Below, in pieces: positions 8,406-16,964 of a DNA stretch of 64,000 bases. Position numbers and translations under genes: made by a program. The notes below the pieces were generated by a model. That model saw only the letters and a program-made list of their open reading frames with translations, was not told the DNA's origin and searched no databases. Source of the stretch: Fibrella aquatilis (GTDB taxonomy: Bacteria; Bacteroidota; Bacteroidia; Cytophagales; Spirosomataceae). Within the stretch, counting starts at the first letter, position 1, and every line of letters starts with the position of its first letter. Location: NCBI RefSeq assembly GCF_017353255.1, contig NZ_JAFMYU010000016.1, positions 97,018-161,017 on the forward strand, given 5' to 3'.

Positions 8406-8837
8406 ATGTATACTGGATTAGTTCATGCCCACTCCGGGCTTCGCTGGTTGGCGCTGGTGCTGCTGCTGGCCGCCGTTTTTGTGTCGATCAGCCGCTGGCA
8501 GGGTAATAAACCCTTCACCGATGGCAACCGCAAGCTTTACCTGTTCACGCTCATTTCGGTACACCTGCAACTAGTGCTGGGCCTGATTCTGTACTTCATC
8601 AGCCCCAAAGTCAACTTCGACGCCCTGGCCAATCGGGTTATCCGGTTCTACACTGTAGAACACATCACGATCATGCTGCTGGCCATTGCCCTCATCACGG
8701 TGGGTTATTCGCGCGGCAAACGCGCCACCTCCGACGTGCAAAAGCACCGCCTTGTGGGCATCTTCTACGCCCTTGGCCTCGCCCTCATCCTAGCCGGCAT
8801 CCCCTGGGCGTTCCGGGGTTTAGGCGCGGGGAATTGA
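8406..8837 (+). CDS. Four-TM membrane protein, cytochrome b-like
   Basis: A 143-residue integral membrane protein with four hydrophobic segments (LALVLLLAAVFVSI; LFTLISVHLQLVLGLILYF; HITIMLLAIALITVGY; LVGIFYALGLALILAGIP). Conserved-looking His residues occur at or near the membrane segments (HAHSGLRW, SVHLQL, VEHITI, QKHRLV), a pattern like small b-type cytochromes. Haem binding is an inference. It stands alone, upstream of a hairpin-separated secreted protein. Confidence 0.65.
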   Translation: MYTGLVHAHSGLRWLALVLLLAAVFVSISRWQGNKPFTDGNRKLYLFTLISVHLQLVLGLILYFISPKVNFDALANRVIRFYTVEHITIMLLAIALITVGYSRGKRATSDVQKHRLVGIFYALGLALILAGIPWAFRGLGAGN

Positions 8838-8938
8838 GTTTAAAGTCTAAAGTCCAAGGTTCAACGTCCAAAGTTGGCTGACGCGTCAGTATCCAGTTGC
8901 GTCAGCCAACTTTGGACGTTAGACCTTGGACTTTAAAC
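8837..8938. repeat. Long inverted repeat with heptad arms (TAAAGTC family)
   Basis: Left arm 8837-8884 and right arm 8899-8938 pair almost perfectly. The left arm holds one additional 7-bp unit (TAAAGTC) that the right arm lacks. Both arms converge on GGCTGACGC / GCGTCAGCC at the apex. It lies between two co-directional genes, 20 bp before the ATG at 8958. Confidence 0.9.
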
Positions 8939-8957
8939 GTTGAACCCCCTATCTCCC

Positions 8958-9566
8958 ATGAAATCAACCCTTTCCCTTCCCTGCTTCCTGCTTATGGCGG
9001 GTAGCGTAGTGGCCCAAACGCCTGCTGTGCCTTCGGCTGAGATGCAAATTAAAACCGCCGTGCTGGCTGCGCCGACCGACAAGCAGGCGGGGGCTACGGT
9101 GTATGGGTATTCTGACAAAAGCGAGTTTGTGCTACTCCGCAAAGGCACCAACGAACTCGTTTGCCTGGCCGATGATCCCGCTCAGAAAGGCCTTAGCGTG
9201 TCGTGTTACCACCAGGACCTGGAACCGTTTATGAAACGAGGGCGCGAGTTGAAGCAGGCGGGTAAAAAGCCCGCCGACGTGCTGGAAGCCCGCGAGCAGG
9301 AGGTAAAGGCCGGTAAGTTGAAAATGCCCGCTCAGCCCACCACGCTCTATGCCTACAGCGCCAAACCCGAAAATTACGACCCCGCCACCGGTGCCGTGAA
9401 AGATGGTTACCTACGCTACGTGGTCTACATTCCTTACGCCACCGCCGAAAGCACGGGCCTGCCCCTGAAGCCCGAAGCACCAGGTATGCCCTGGATCATG
9501 GACCCCGGTACGCATCGCGCCCATATTATGATCAACCCGCCTGTATCGACCACCGCTGCCAAATAG
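8958..9566 (+). CDS. Secreted protein of unknown function
   Basis: A 202-residue protein starting at 8958 with a signal peptide (KSTLSLPCFLLMAGSVVAQ). The mature region shows VYGYSDKSEFVLLRKGTNEL, LVCLADDP and a C-terminal MPWIMDPGTHRAHIMI segment. Two Cys (VCLADD, VSCYHQ) may form a disulfide. I do not assign a family; similar predicted secreted proteins are common hypothetical proteins in Cytophagales. The upstream hairpin leaves only ~20 bp of leader. Confidence 0.7.
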   Translation: MKSTLSLPCFLLMAGSVVAQTPAVPSAEMQIKTAVLAAPTDKQAGATVYGYSDKSEFVLLRKGTNELVCLADDPAQKGLSVSCYHQDLEPFMKRGRELKQAGKKPADVLEAREQEVKAGKLKMPAQPTTLYAYSAKPENYDPATGAVKDGYLRYVVYIPYATAESTGLPLKPEAPGMPWIMDPGTHRAHIMINPPVSTTAAK

Positions 9567-9709
9567 CCTGTGTAGTTGGTACGCCATACCTTGGCGTAAT
9601 GATGCCACTTGTTCTTTTTATAATACAATAAAAAGGCAACAAATTGGCCGTTTCCCTCAAAAAAGTAGTATTCGGTTCGTTCGCCTGTACGGAGAGCCGT
9701 AGTTTTGCG

Positions 9710-9717
9710 TTCTAGGT
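9710..9717 (+). promoter_or_regulatory. Bacteroidota -7 promoter box (TAGTTTTG)
   Basis: TAGTTTTG matches TAnnTTTG exactly, 25 bp upstream of the ATG at 9742. The remainder of the 9567-9741 gap holds a short hairpin (TACGCCA / TGGCGTA at 9580-9598), which may end the upstream transcript. Confidence 0.5.
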
Positions 9718-9741
9718 TTTACAATTCCCGGACGCATTCAC

Positions 9742-11310
9742 ATGACCAACGGCACTTTCCTGGCGCTGTTACTGATGGGGTGGCTTTGCTGCTTTACCAG
9801 CCATGCGCAGGACCCCAAATCGCTTCAACTTTCGCTGCCCCAAACCGCCGACTGGAACGTGGTGTCGGAAGGACAGTCCATCCGGTTCGACCTGAAAACC
9901 ACCGGTGCTGCGCCCACCGACACGCTGACATACGCTATTGCGCAGGGCATGATGGATGGTATGAGCTTCGACTCGTTGGGGCGCTTTAGCTGGACACCCG
10001 GCTTCGACGTGGTAGAGCGACTGAAAGCCAGCCGGACCGTGCCCGTTATTTTTGAGGTGCACAACCGGCATGGTCAATCGGCTACGCAACTGGCTGATAT
10101 CAAGGTACTTCCTGTAAACCGCCCGCCTGCGGTAGAAGACCTGGCGCCGTTCTACGTGCGGTTCCAAACCCAGAACGTCTATAAATTCGACCCCAAGCAG
10201 GTCTATGATGCCGACGGCGACCCTATTGCTTTTATCCCCATCCCCGATCAGATGCCCGAAGGCAGTAAGCTGAATGCCCAGGGTGAACTGACCTGGACGC
10301 TGTCGCGGAATCAATTTAGCCAACTGCGCACAAAGCCCCTCTACCTGGAATTTTGGGTGGAAGATCAACCGCTGAAAGCACGGACCAAAGGCCGCCTCAA
10401 GATTGATGCCACGCAGATGGATTTGCCGCCTATTATTTCGGTGGTGCCGAAAGACCTTACTTATCGTATCCGCGAAAACGCAGCTATCAACCTAAAATTC
10501 TACCTCTCTGACCCCAACGGCGACGAAGACATCAACACCTTCGACTTCCTGAGCACCAATCAGACCGTGCCGAAGTCGGCGCTGGTGCGCAATACAAACA
10601 ACCAATACGAATTTATCTGGACGCCCGGCTATGAGTTTGTGCGTGACCCCTATGACACGGTGCGGGTAGACCTGACGTTTTTTGTGCTCGACAAAGCCCA
10701 GAACCGCGACGAAAAAACGATCTCGATCACGGTGCTTAACACGGTGAATGAAGACGCCAAAGACCGCTACAACTTTGCCCTCTACCGGCAGGTATTGGTG
10801 CAGGCTTGGAACCTGGTCGAGCAGTTGGACGAGAAGGAGCAGGAACTGAAAAAAGACTATAAACGGGCTAAGGGCGGCAAGCGAAACCGGTCTATGGCCA
10901 ACGCGTCGCTAGGAGCCATCACGGGCATTTCGCCCACCATAAAAGACCCTGGTAATCAGCGCCTTATATCGGCAATTGGCGGCACGGCCGTGCTCACGAT
11001 GGGTACGCTGGAGGCTACCGAAGTAATTGGTAAGCCCATGAAAGACCTGCTGGACCGGTACAACTACGTGCTGGGTAAAAAGACCGAACTCCAGAACAAA
11101 GGCGACGTGTTTGCCCGTGAGTTTGCCCTTAAATCGGCCCGCCGCACCAATGATTTCATCAAGCGCCTCGATGACTTTCGGAACACCATGAGCCTCAGCG
11201 GCCTGGTGGCCCTGGAACTGGATGCCAACTGGCAAAACAAAAAAGAAGCCACCGACAAGGCCATCAAGCGCACCTTCAAGGATTATACCCCGCTGGAGGA
11301 AGCGCAATAA
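9742..11310 (+). CDS. Secreted protein with Ig-like (cadherin/He_PIG-type) domains and helical C-terminus
   Basis: A 522-residue exported protein (signal TFLALLLMGWLCCFTSHAQ). Residues ~30-340 form three Ig-like repeats of the putative-Ig type: FSWTPGFDVVERL, ELTWTLSRNQF and EFIWTPGYEFVRDPYDTV, each ending in the 'W-T/S-P' motif, with DADGDPIAF and DPNGDEDI calcium-binding-like loops. After ~345 the protein becomes Lys/Glu-rich and helical (EQLDEKEQELKKDYKRAKGGK), suggesting a coiled or stalk region. Probable periplasmic or surface adhesin/structural role; no catalytic motif. It has its own promoter upstream and a long hairpin directly after its stop. Confidence 0.75.
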   Translation: MTNGTFLALLLMGWLCCFTSHAQDPKSLQLSLPQTADWNVVSEGQSIRFDLKTTGAAPTDTLTYAIAQGMMDGMSFDSLGRFSWTPGFDVVERLKASRTVPVIFEVHNRHGQSATQLADIKVLPVNRPPAVEDLAPFYVRFQTQNVYKFDPKQVYDADGDPIAFIPIPDQMPEGSKLNAQGELTWTLSRNQFSQLRTKPLYLEFWVEDQPLKARTKGRLKIDATQMDLPPIISVVPKDLTYRIRENAAINLKFYLSDPNGDEDINTFDFLSTNQTVPKSALVRNTNNQYEFIWTPGYEFVRDPYDTVRVDLTFFVLDKAQNRDEKTISITVLNTVNEDAKDRYNFALYRQVLVQAWNLVEQLDEKEQELKKDYKRAKGGKRNRSMANASLGAITGISPTIKDPGNQRLISAIGGTAVLTMGTLEATEVIGKPMKDLLDRYNYVLGKKTELQNKGDVFAREFALKSARRTNDFIKRLDDFRNTMSLSGLVALELDANWQNKKEATDKAIKRTFKDYTPLEEAQ

Positions 11311-11408
11311 GGGTTAATGTACAATGTACAATGAATAATGTACAATGGCTCCGCATTCGGACTACTCTTGCGGAGCCATTGTACATTATTCATTGTACAT
11401 TAACCCTT
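11309..11408. repeat. Long inverted repeat with heptad arms (AATGTAC family)
   Basis: Left arm 11309-11355, right arm 11369-11408. Units are AATGTAC with AATGAAT variants. The left arm has exactly one more 7-bp unit than the right; otherwise the arms pair fully, ending in GGCTCCGCA / TGCGGAGCC. It overlaps the stop codon of the upstream gene. Confidence 0.9.
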
Positions 11409-11539
11409 CCTTTTTGGCCTATTTTTTGCTCTATAGGATTGATTGATTTTATTATTGAATGGCCTACCGTGACCGTTCGTATAGTGGGTCGTCTATAGGG
11501 AAGCAGCCAGTACCGAAGTATCAATCTCCGTAACGTATA

Positions 11540-12799
11540 ATGAAGAAGTGGGCGTTTTTTCTGCCTGTTGCTGCGCTGCTTTTTGGGGCATGTCGGGCAG
11601 CGGGTGCATCGCTGCCAACGGGCGCGATTACTGCCCCAACGGCTGCTCGTAGTTGCTTATCAGCGCCTTACGACCTGGCGTTTAGTCCCAACCTGGACCG
11701 CCCCCTGCCTCCCGTTTATTTTTGTGGTGAAGCCGTACCCCTGCACGAAGAAGCCGTAGCCCGTCGGCTGATAGCCGCGTTGGCCCGGAACAACACCCAA
11801 ACGGCGGCTTTGTTCAGGATGCGGCAGCGGGCGGCTTCGTTTTTCCCCGTTATTGAACCCATTCTGGCACGGTACCATATTCCCGCCGATTTTAAGTTTC
11901 TGCCCCTGGTGGAGAGTTCACTGATGGGCCGGGCGGTGTCGCCGAAAGGCGCGGCGGGCTATTGGCAATTTATGCCTGCTACGGCTCGTGAACTGGGTTT
12001 GGCAGTTGGTAATGGTGTCGACGAGCGGCTGGACCTCGACAAATCGACCCATGCTGCCTGTCGGTATTTGCAATATCTGCACCGGCAGTTGGGGTCGTGG
12101 ACACTGGCGGCAGCGGCCTACAATAACGGCATCGGTAACCTGCTGGGTAGTATCCGTCGGCAGCAGCACCGCAACTATTACTACCTCCGGCTCAACGCCG
12201 AAACGGGCAAATACCTCTACCGGATTCTGGCCTTCAAAGAACTGTTCAACAACTACCAGCAGTACGGCAACCAACTGCCGCAACAGTTATTGGCCAGCCT
12301 GCGCAAGCCCGTGGAGCAGGAAGCCCTCTCCCAGGCCGAGAACGTACTGTTCGACGAAGGCCTGATGGTGAGTCTGGAAAAGCAGGCAATTCTGGCCGCG
12401 CCTAACCCAAAGGCTGATTTCTCAACACCCGACGAGCGCCCTGACGATCTGCCCCTGCCCAACGCCGCCGACGTGTTTAGGGGTGGCATTAAAGCTAAAC
12501 TGGTAGAAGCCGGTGCCTTGCAGCGCGGTGGGGTGTGGGTGTTCAACCTCACCCGCAACGGCATAGCCAACGACGTGGCCGTTACCGAAGGTGACCGCCT
12601 CTACGCCATTGTAGAAGACATTGATACCCAAACGGGCCGCATATATTTCCGTGCCGACAAGCTCTACACGGCCGGTAGTCAGCAGACGATGGTGCTGCCA
12701 CTGGCGGCAGTCGATGCCTCGACGGGGCGCATGGGCATCAAGATTCCTGACGTAGACCAGATGAAAGCCGGGTGGACATTGACCTGGAAAGCTTTGTAA
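11540..12799 (+). CDS. Membrane-bound lytic murein transglycosylase (SLT domain)
   Basis: A 419-residue envelope protein with an N-terminal signal/lipobox (LPVAALLFGAC). The GH23 SLT domain lies at residues ~105-240: the catalytic Glu is E125 in LVESSLMG, followed by SPKGAAGYWQFMPATAREL and AAAAYNNGIGNL. It cleaves peptidoglycan to 1,6-anhydromuropeptides. The C-terminal ~110 residues form a separate domain shared with the paralogue at 14126, not an obvious LysM. Related to MltD-type enzymes. A T-rich terminator hairpin follows. Confidence 0.85.
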   Translation: MKKWAFFLPVAALLFGACRAAGASLPTGAITAPTAARSCLSAPYDLAFSPNLDRPLPPVYFCGEAVPLHEEAVARRLIAALARNNTQTAALFRMRQRAASFFPVIEPILARYHIPADFKFLPLVESSLMGRAVSPKGAAGYWQFMPATARELGLAVGNGVDERLDLDKSTHAACRYLQYLHRQLGSWTLAAAAYNNGIGNLLGSIRRQQHRNYYYLRLNAETGKYLYRILAFKELFNNYQQYGNQLPQQLLASLRKPVEQEALSQAENVLFDEGLMVSLEKQAILAAPNPKADFSTPDERPDDLPLPNAADVFRGGIKAKLVEAGALQRGGVWVFNLTRNGIANDVAVTEGDRLYAIVEDIDTQTGRIYFRADKLYTAGSQQTMVLPLAAVDASTGRMGIKIPDVDQMKAGWTLTWKAL

Positions 12800-12821
12800 A
12801 CAACCTTACTACAGCCCAGCT

Positions 12822-12863
12822 AAGGCCCGTTCCGATGGTTTCTGCATCCTGGAACGGGCCTTT
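12822..12863 (+). terminator. Intrinsic terminator
   Basis: Twelve-bp perfect stem (AAGGCCCGTTCC at 12822-12833 with its complement at 12851-12862) followed by a T-rich run. It ends the transglycosylase transcript; the convergent hydrolase gene ends at 12900. Confidence 0.8.
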
Positions 12864-12899
12864 CTGTTTTGGGGCGCTAAGGATCTCGACTAAGAAGGC

Positions 12900-13952
12900 T
12901 TAATGCGTCCGTATCCATTCGAAATAATCACGCTCTACAGCTACACCGTTGTACTCTTTACTAACTACTTTACCGTCAGTTCCATATGTCAGTTTGTAGT
13001 ACACATGATCGTGGTCTATGTAAGGTTTTACAGTCAGATTGGTTTTACCACGCCGGGCAAATTCAAGCGGTAGGATGTCGTTGGAAGTAGCCCCGATGTC
13101 AGCAGTACCGTAGATGATGAGGATAGGTATTTTGAGCGACAGCAAATAGTTGAGGTTGTTATTATGCGAAAAAGAATAAGTGGTTCTGTAAGGATCGCCG
13201 CCCTGAATGGTGGTGTTGAGTGAATCACGGCAGATAGCAGACCAAGTTTGTTGCAGTTCTTCAATATTTCGCTGTGTCTCTGCCGGGCTATCTTCACGTG
13301 TAAATCCACGCATTCTGGCCTCACGAATCTGCCCGTTCATACGCCCTTCCAAGTGACCCGAAAAAGCAATCAAATGAGTTACTACGGAGTTGGTATAAGC
13401 TGTTTTAATCGCTACGTGGTAGCCTTCTGAGCCACCAGCTATCACTACCCGCCGAGAATCGGCCCACGGTTGCTTCAATACGAACGCCAGTACGGCATTG
13501 GTTTGACGAACATAATAGTCGAGGTAGTTGTGTTGCAGGTAGCGCGGCGGATACATGCTAGGTATGGGGTTGTTGCGGGTGTTGAAAAGTGAATCCAAAT
13601 AACTACCATGCACTAACAGCGGCACCCCTGGTTTGGCAATTATAATGCTGTATTGATCGGCTTGGTGGTCATCGCAAGTAGCAGGCAATTCAGTTAGCAG
13701 CGGGCGCTTGCTTTTTGGTTTCAATTCAAACAACGGAATGGGTAATGACCCTTGCCGAAATAGGAAGATAGGTTTTTTCCTAATTAGCTCTCCCTTACCC
13801 GCGACCACCGCAAATGTGATGGAGTCACTCTCAAAAGGTATTGTGAAGGTAGTGTAGGTGCCAACATACCGGACCGTGTGCTGGCCGTAGATAGCGTTGG
13901 TAACAACCATAAAGAATAGTGTTAACAGGGGAACTTGTTTCATGGCTAACAT
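12900..13952 (-). CDS. Secreted alpha/beta-hydrolase (prolyl-oligopeptidase/esterase-like)
   Basis: A 350-residue exported protein (signal VPLLTLFFMVVTNAIYGQ). The alpha/beta-hydrolase nucleophile elbow is GGSEG with S175 (RRVVIAGGSEGYHVA). A later strand ILIIYGTADIGAT carries the likely acid Asp, and DHDHVYY provides the catalytic His. The substrate is unknown; the family includes peptidases and esterases. Either ATG (13952 or 13943) could be used; the second gives a tighter signal peptide. The gene is AT-richer than its neighbours, which may indicate later acquisition. Confidence 0.75.
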   Translation of the reverse strand: MLAMKQVPLLTLFFMVVTNAIYGQHTVRYVGTYTTFTIPFESDSITFAVVAGKGELIRKKPIFLFRQGSLPIPLFELKPKSKRPLLTELPATCDDHQADQYSIIIAKPGVPLLVHGSYLDSLFNTRNNPIPSMYPPRYLQHNYLDYYVRQTNAVLAFVLKQPWADSRRVVIAGGSEGYHVAIKTAYTNSVVTHLIAFSGHLEGRMNGQIREARMRGFTREDSPAETQRNIEELQQTWSAICRDSLNTTIQGGDPYRTTYSFSHNNNLNYLLSLKIPILIIYGTADIGATSNDILPLEFARRGKTNLTVKPYIDHDHVYYKLTYGTDGKVVSKEYNGVAVERDYFEWIRTH

Positions 13953-14125
13953 GAGATTAAGTGTCGCAAAAGTGCTGCAATAGCCTGTATTTGCCCTGTT
14001 AACCTTTCTTAAATTCTAGCCACTTCTCTTACCTATTAGTTTTAGCTTCACCGCATGCTCAATGCCATATACGAACCAAACCAGGCCTGCGTTGTGTTCT
14101 TTGGAAGCACCAGCTAAAAATTGCC

Positions 14126-15364
14126 TTGAAATCAGAATCACGCATATGTAATTCGTTCATTTTAAGCAGTTTACTGCTTTTGTCTGTTGTACAATTCTCC
14201 GTTGCACAGTCAAAGGCCAAGCCGAAAAAAGCGGCTCATCAGGTTGTTGCCAAGACCAAATTACCCTCGCCGCAACCCATCCAGCGCACCAACTTCGCTG
14301 GTGAACTCGTGCCTACCGAGCAGGGCGACGTGGCTACCAAACTGGCCGTGGCGCTCATGAATACGTCGGGCTATGCCAAGCGGGTGCAACTGTTGCATCA
14401 GCGGTCGGCACCGTATTTCGCGGTGATCGAACCCATTCTGGCCCGCCACAAAGTCCCCAACGATTTCAAGTATATGCCGCTAATCGAGAGCAACTGGCAG
14501 GCCACGGCGGTGTCGTCGGCGGGGGCGGTGGGGTACTGGCAGTTTATGGACGAAACGGCCAAAGACATGGGTATGCGCATCGAGGCGGGCAACGACGACC
14601 GCACCGATCTGGTGAAATCGACGGAGGCGGCGTGCCGGTATCTGAAATCGCTCTACAAACGCCTCGGTTCCTGGACACTGGCGGCAGCAGCTTATAACGG
14701 CGGCATGGGCATGATTGAAAAGAAGATGGTGCGGCAAAGTACGCGCAGCTACTACGACATGACGCTCAACCCCGAAACCGGCTACTATCTATATAGAATG
14801 CTGGCCATGAAGGAGTTACTGGTCAACCCCGGCAAATACGCCAATATGAGTTCGGGCCTGATGGCGTATCTGGATGATCCCTACGCCCGCGAACAGCAGC
14901 AGGCCCGCAAGATGGGCTGGCTCGTGGATGAAGACCCCGAACTGACGGGCACCCCCATTGACTCGCCCGCCCGGGGTAGCGAAGCCGCCGTGATGGATAG
15001 TGTGTTGAACAACCTGCTGGCGCAACGACCCAAAACGCCCGCCATCTTCACCGGCGAAGTAGAAGCCAAATTACAGAAAGCCGGTAAAGCCGCCCTTGGC
15101 CAAAGCTGGGCTTTTACTGTAACGCAGGAGGCTCAGGTAGGTGATGTAGAACTCAAACCCGGCGACGCGCTCTATGCCGTCGTAGACGAAATAGACAGCC
15201 GGGGACAGATTTTCCTCCGTGCCACCCGCGTCATCTCTGCCGAAACCAGGGAGTCAACCCCCCTGACCCTCTCGGCCATGAACCCCGCCACCGGCCTGCT
15301 GGGAATTCCTCTCCCCAAGCACATTCAAACCGGATGGACGGTGCAGTGGAAGACGGAGTTTTAG
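14126..15364 (+). CDS. Lytic transglycosylase (SLT domain), paralogue of the 11540 gene
   Basis: A 412-residue protein. No in-frame ATG precedes the signal peptide, so a TTG start at 14126 is used (KSESRICNSF, then ILSSLLLLSVVQFSVAQ). The SLT domain has catalytic E121 (PLIESNWQA) with GAVGYWQFMDETAKDMG and AAAAYNGGMGM. The C-terminal domain (LQKAGKAALGQSWAFTV, DALYAVVDEIDSRGQIFLRA) matches that of the upstream paralogue, so the two genes look like a duplication separated by the inserted hydrolase gene. It acts on peptidoglycan in the envelope. Confidence 0.8.
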   Translation: MKSESRICNSFILSSLLLLSVVQFSVAQSKAKPKKAAHQVVAKTKLPSPQPIQRTNFAGELVPTEQGDVATKLAVALMNTSGYAKRVQLLHQRSAPYFAVIEPILARHKVPNDFKYMPLIESNWQATAVSSAGAVGYWQFMDETAKDMGMRIEAGNDDRTDLVKSTEAACRYLKSLYKRLGSWTLAAAAYNGGMGMIEKKMVRQSTRSYYDMTLNPETGYYLYRMLAMKELLVNPGKYANMSSGLMAYLDDPYAREQQQARKMGWLVDEDPELTGTPIDSPARGSEAAVMDSVLNNLLAQRPKTPAIFTGEVEAKLQKAGKAALGQSWAFTVTQEAQVGDVELKPGDALYAVVDEIDSRGQIFLRATRVISAETRESTPLTLSAMNPATGLLGIPLPKHIQTGWTVQWKTEF

Positions 15365-15470
15365 GATTTACGATGTATGAATTACGAATTACGATTTATT
15401 GCTTACGCCAGAATAGTCTTGCTTCAGCGTAAGCAATAAATCGTAATTCGTCAATCGTACATCGTAAATC
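15363..15470. repeat. Long inverted repeat with heptad arms (ATTTACG family)
   Basis: Arms 15363-15408 and 15427-15470, about 40 of 44 bp paired, built of ATTTACG, ATGTACG, AATTACG units and converging on GCTTACGC / GCGTAAGC. It fills the whole gap between the convergent transglycosylase and SusD-like genes and reaches into both stop codons. Confidence 0.9.
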
Positions 15471-16905
15471 ACTTCCTCCACCACAGCTTTGTTTTCATCG
15501 TGTTGCTACCACCCATGCTGGTGAGGGCGGCTTTGAAATTGTCGGTGTTGAGGTTCTCCTCGTTAGATGGGTAGGGGAGGCGTTGGGGCAGCACACCGTC
15601 GTTGTAGTTGGTGGGTGGAATTTTCAGGGCCGGAATACCCGTCCGGCGAACTTCCGTCCAGGCCTCTACGCTTTGCCCGAATAAGGCCAGCCATTTCTGC
15701 TCTATCACCTGCGTTAGCGCCGCTGTGCCGGTGCTCAACTTGTTCAGTGTGAGGTAGTCGGCTGGTAACGTCAGGCTGTATTGCGTCATCGAAGCGCGGA
15801 TACCTTCTTCATACGCTTTGGCCGCATCACCCGCCGCAGTAATGCCGTTCAGGGCCGCTTCGGCTTTGATGAAGTTCAGTTCGGCATAGGATACCAGCAC
15901 GCCCGGCGTAGCGCCCCGCACAAAATAATCGCCGATTTTCGAGGTCTTCGTCAGGCCCAGTGCCGAGGCGTCGGCGTTGGGCAGGCCGTTGGGAACGCCC
16001 GCGTATGTGCCGCCTCCGGCAGGCAGGGCGGCGTATACGGCCAGCCGGGGGTCTTTGAGGGCCGTCAGCTTGTCGATCAGCGTTTTGCTTACCCGATGGT
16101 CGTCGCGCGTTTTGCGGTTCTGATTGGTCGGGTTGTTGTTGGGCGCGTCGGCCAGGTACGTTAGCTGAATATTGTCGGCGTTACTTGTCAGCACGGGGTA
16201 CTTCGTGGGGTCGCTCAGGATACGCGTCATCTCGGCTTTTGTATCGATGGGCGAATCCGATTTACCCACCATCCGGTTCAGAAGGCGCAGGCTCAGCGAG
16301 TTGGCAAATTTCTTCCAACCCGTCATGTTACCCGCCAGCAGAATGTCGGCGGTCTTGTCAACGGCCTTGGTGTTGATGAGGTCGCTGGCCGTTTTCAGGT
16401 CGGCCACCAGTCCGGCGTATACCGTTTTCTGCGTATCGTATTTCGGCAACACATTGCCTTTGGTGCCCAGCAGGGCCTCTTTATACGGAATATCGCCATA
16501 GACGTCGGTCAGTTGCGAGAACACATACGACCGCATAATCAGCCCGATGGCCTGGTAGTTCTCGTTGCTCGTCGACTTACCGAGATCGATGATTTTCTGG
16601 AAATCGGCGTTGGCTTCGATGTACAAATCGCGCCAGGGCGTGTCCTGAACGTCGGTAGTGAAATTGTACTGATCCACCTCCGTATACTGAATCCGGGCCA
16701 GGTGCTGTGCCCACAGCGGTCCCACATCGAGACCCAATGACCCGCCCTGTACCGAGTTAACGGCCAGCTTAATACCGTGGGGCAGCAGCAACTCCGGCGG
16801 CACGCTCGTGGGGTCGTTCGGGTTGGCGTTGATGGTATCAAAATTTTTCTCGCAGGAAGAGAGAACGAGTGAAAGAGCGAGAGAGAGAACGAGTATCTTT
16901 TTCAT
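15469..16905 (-). CDS. SusD/RagB-like outer-membrane nutrient-binding lipoprotein
   Basis: A 478-residue lipoprotein (MKKILVLSLALSLVLSSC) starting CEKNFDTINANPNDPTSVPP, typical of the SusD-like group in which FDxINxNPN follows the acylated Cys. Tetratricopeptide-type helices (YQAIGLIMRSYVFSQLTDVYGDIPY) and the C-terminal LFGQSVEAWTEVRRTG motif support the assignment. SusD proteins sit on the outer surface and hand glycans or other nutrients to the SusC channel. It is the second gene of a susC-susD unit, 59 bp downstream of susC. The substrate is not evident. Confidence 0.92.
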   Translation of the reverse strand: MKKILVLSLALSLVLSSCEKNFDTINANPNDPTSVPPELLLPHGIKLAVNSVQGGSLGLDVGPLWAQHLARIQYTEVDQYNFTTDVQDTPWRDLYIEANADFQKIIDLGKSTSNENYQAIGLIMRSYVFSQLTDVYGDIPYKEALLGTKGNVLPKYDTQKTVYAGLVADLKTASDLINTKAVDKTADILLAGNMTGWKKFANSLSLRLLNRMVGKSDSPIDTKAEMTRILSDPTKYPVLTSNADNIQLTYLADAPNNNPTNQNRKTRDDHRVSKTLIDKLTALKDPRLAVYAALPAGGGTYAGVPNGLPNADASALGLTKTSKIGDYFVRGATPGVLVSYAELNFIKAEAALNGITAAGDAAKAYEEGIRASMTQYSLTLPADYLTLNKLSTGTAALTQVIEQKWLALFGQSVEAWTEVRRTGIPALKIPPTNYNDGVLPQRLPYPSNEENLNTDNFKAALTSMGGSNTMKTKLWWRK

Positions 16906-16913
16906 AGTTATAC

Positions 16914-16962
16914 TACCTCACCCCCAGCCCCTCTCCTGCTGAGAGGGGCTGGGGGTGAGGTA
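16914..16962. repeat. Perfect 22-bp inverted repeat between susC and susD
   Basis: TACCTCACCCCCAGCCCC and onward (16914-16935) is perfectly complementary to 16941-16962 with a 5-nt loop. It occupies most of the intercistronic gap on the co-transcribed minus strand, so it probably acts as an RNA processing or partial termination element that sets the susC:susD ratio. The core CTCACCCCCAGCCCCTCTCC resembles a repeat seen in many unrelated bacterial genomes. Confidence 0.8.
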
Positions 16963-16964
16963 TT

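Noticed and set aside
16853..16893. GTGAAAGA-like repeat in the start of the SusD-like gene
   Set aside because: The Ser/Leu-rich signal peptide (LVLSLALSLVLSS) by itself gives a CTC/TCT-rich sequence; similarity to the 8-bp units is weak and there is no paired arm.
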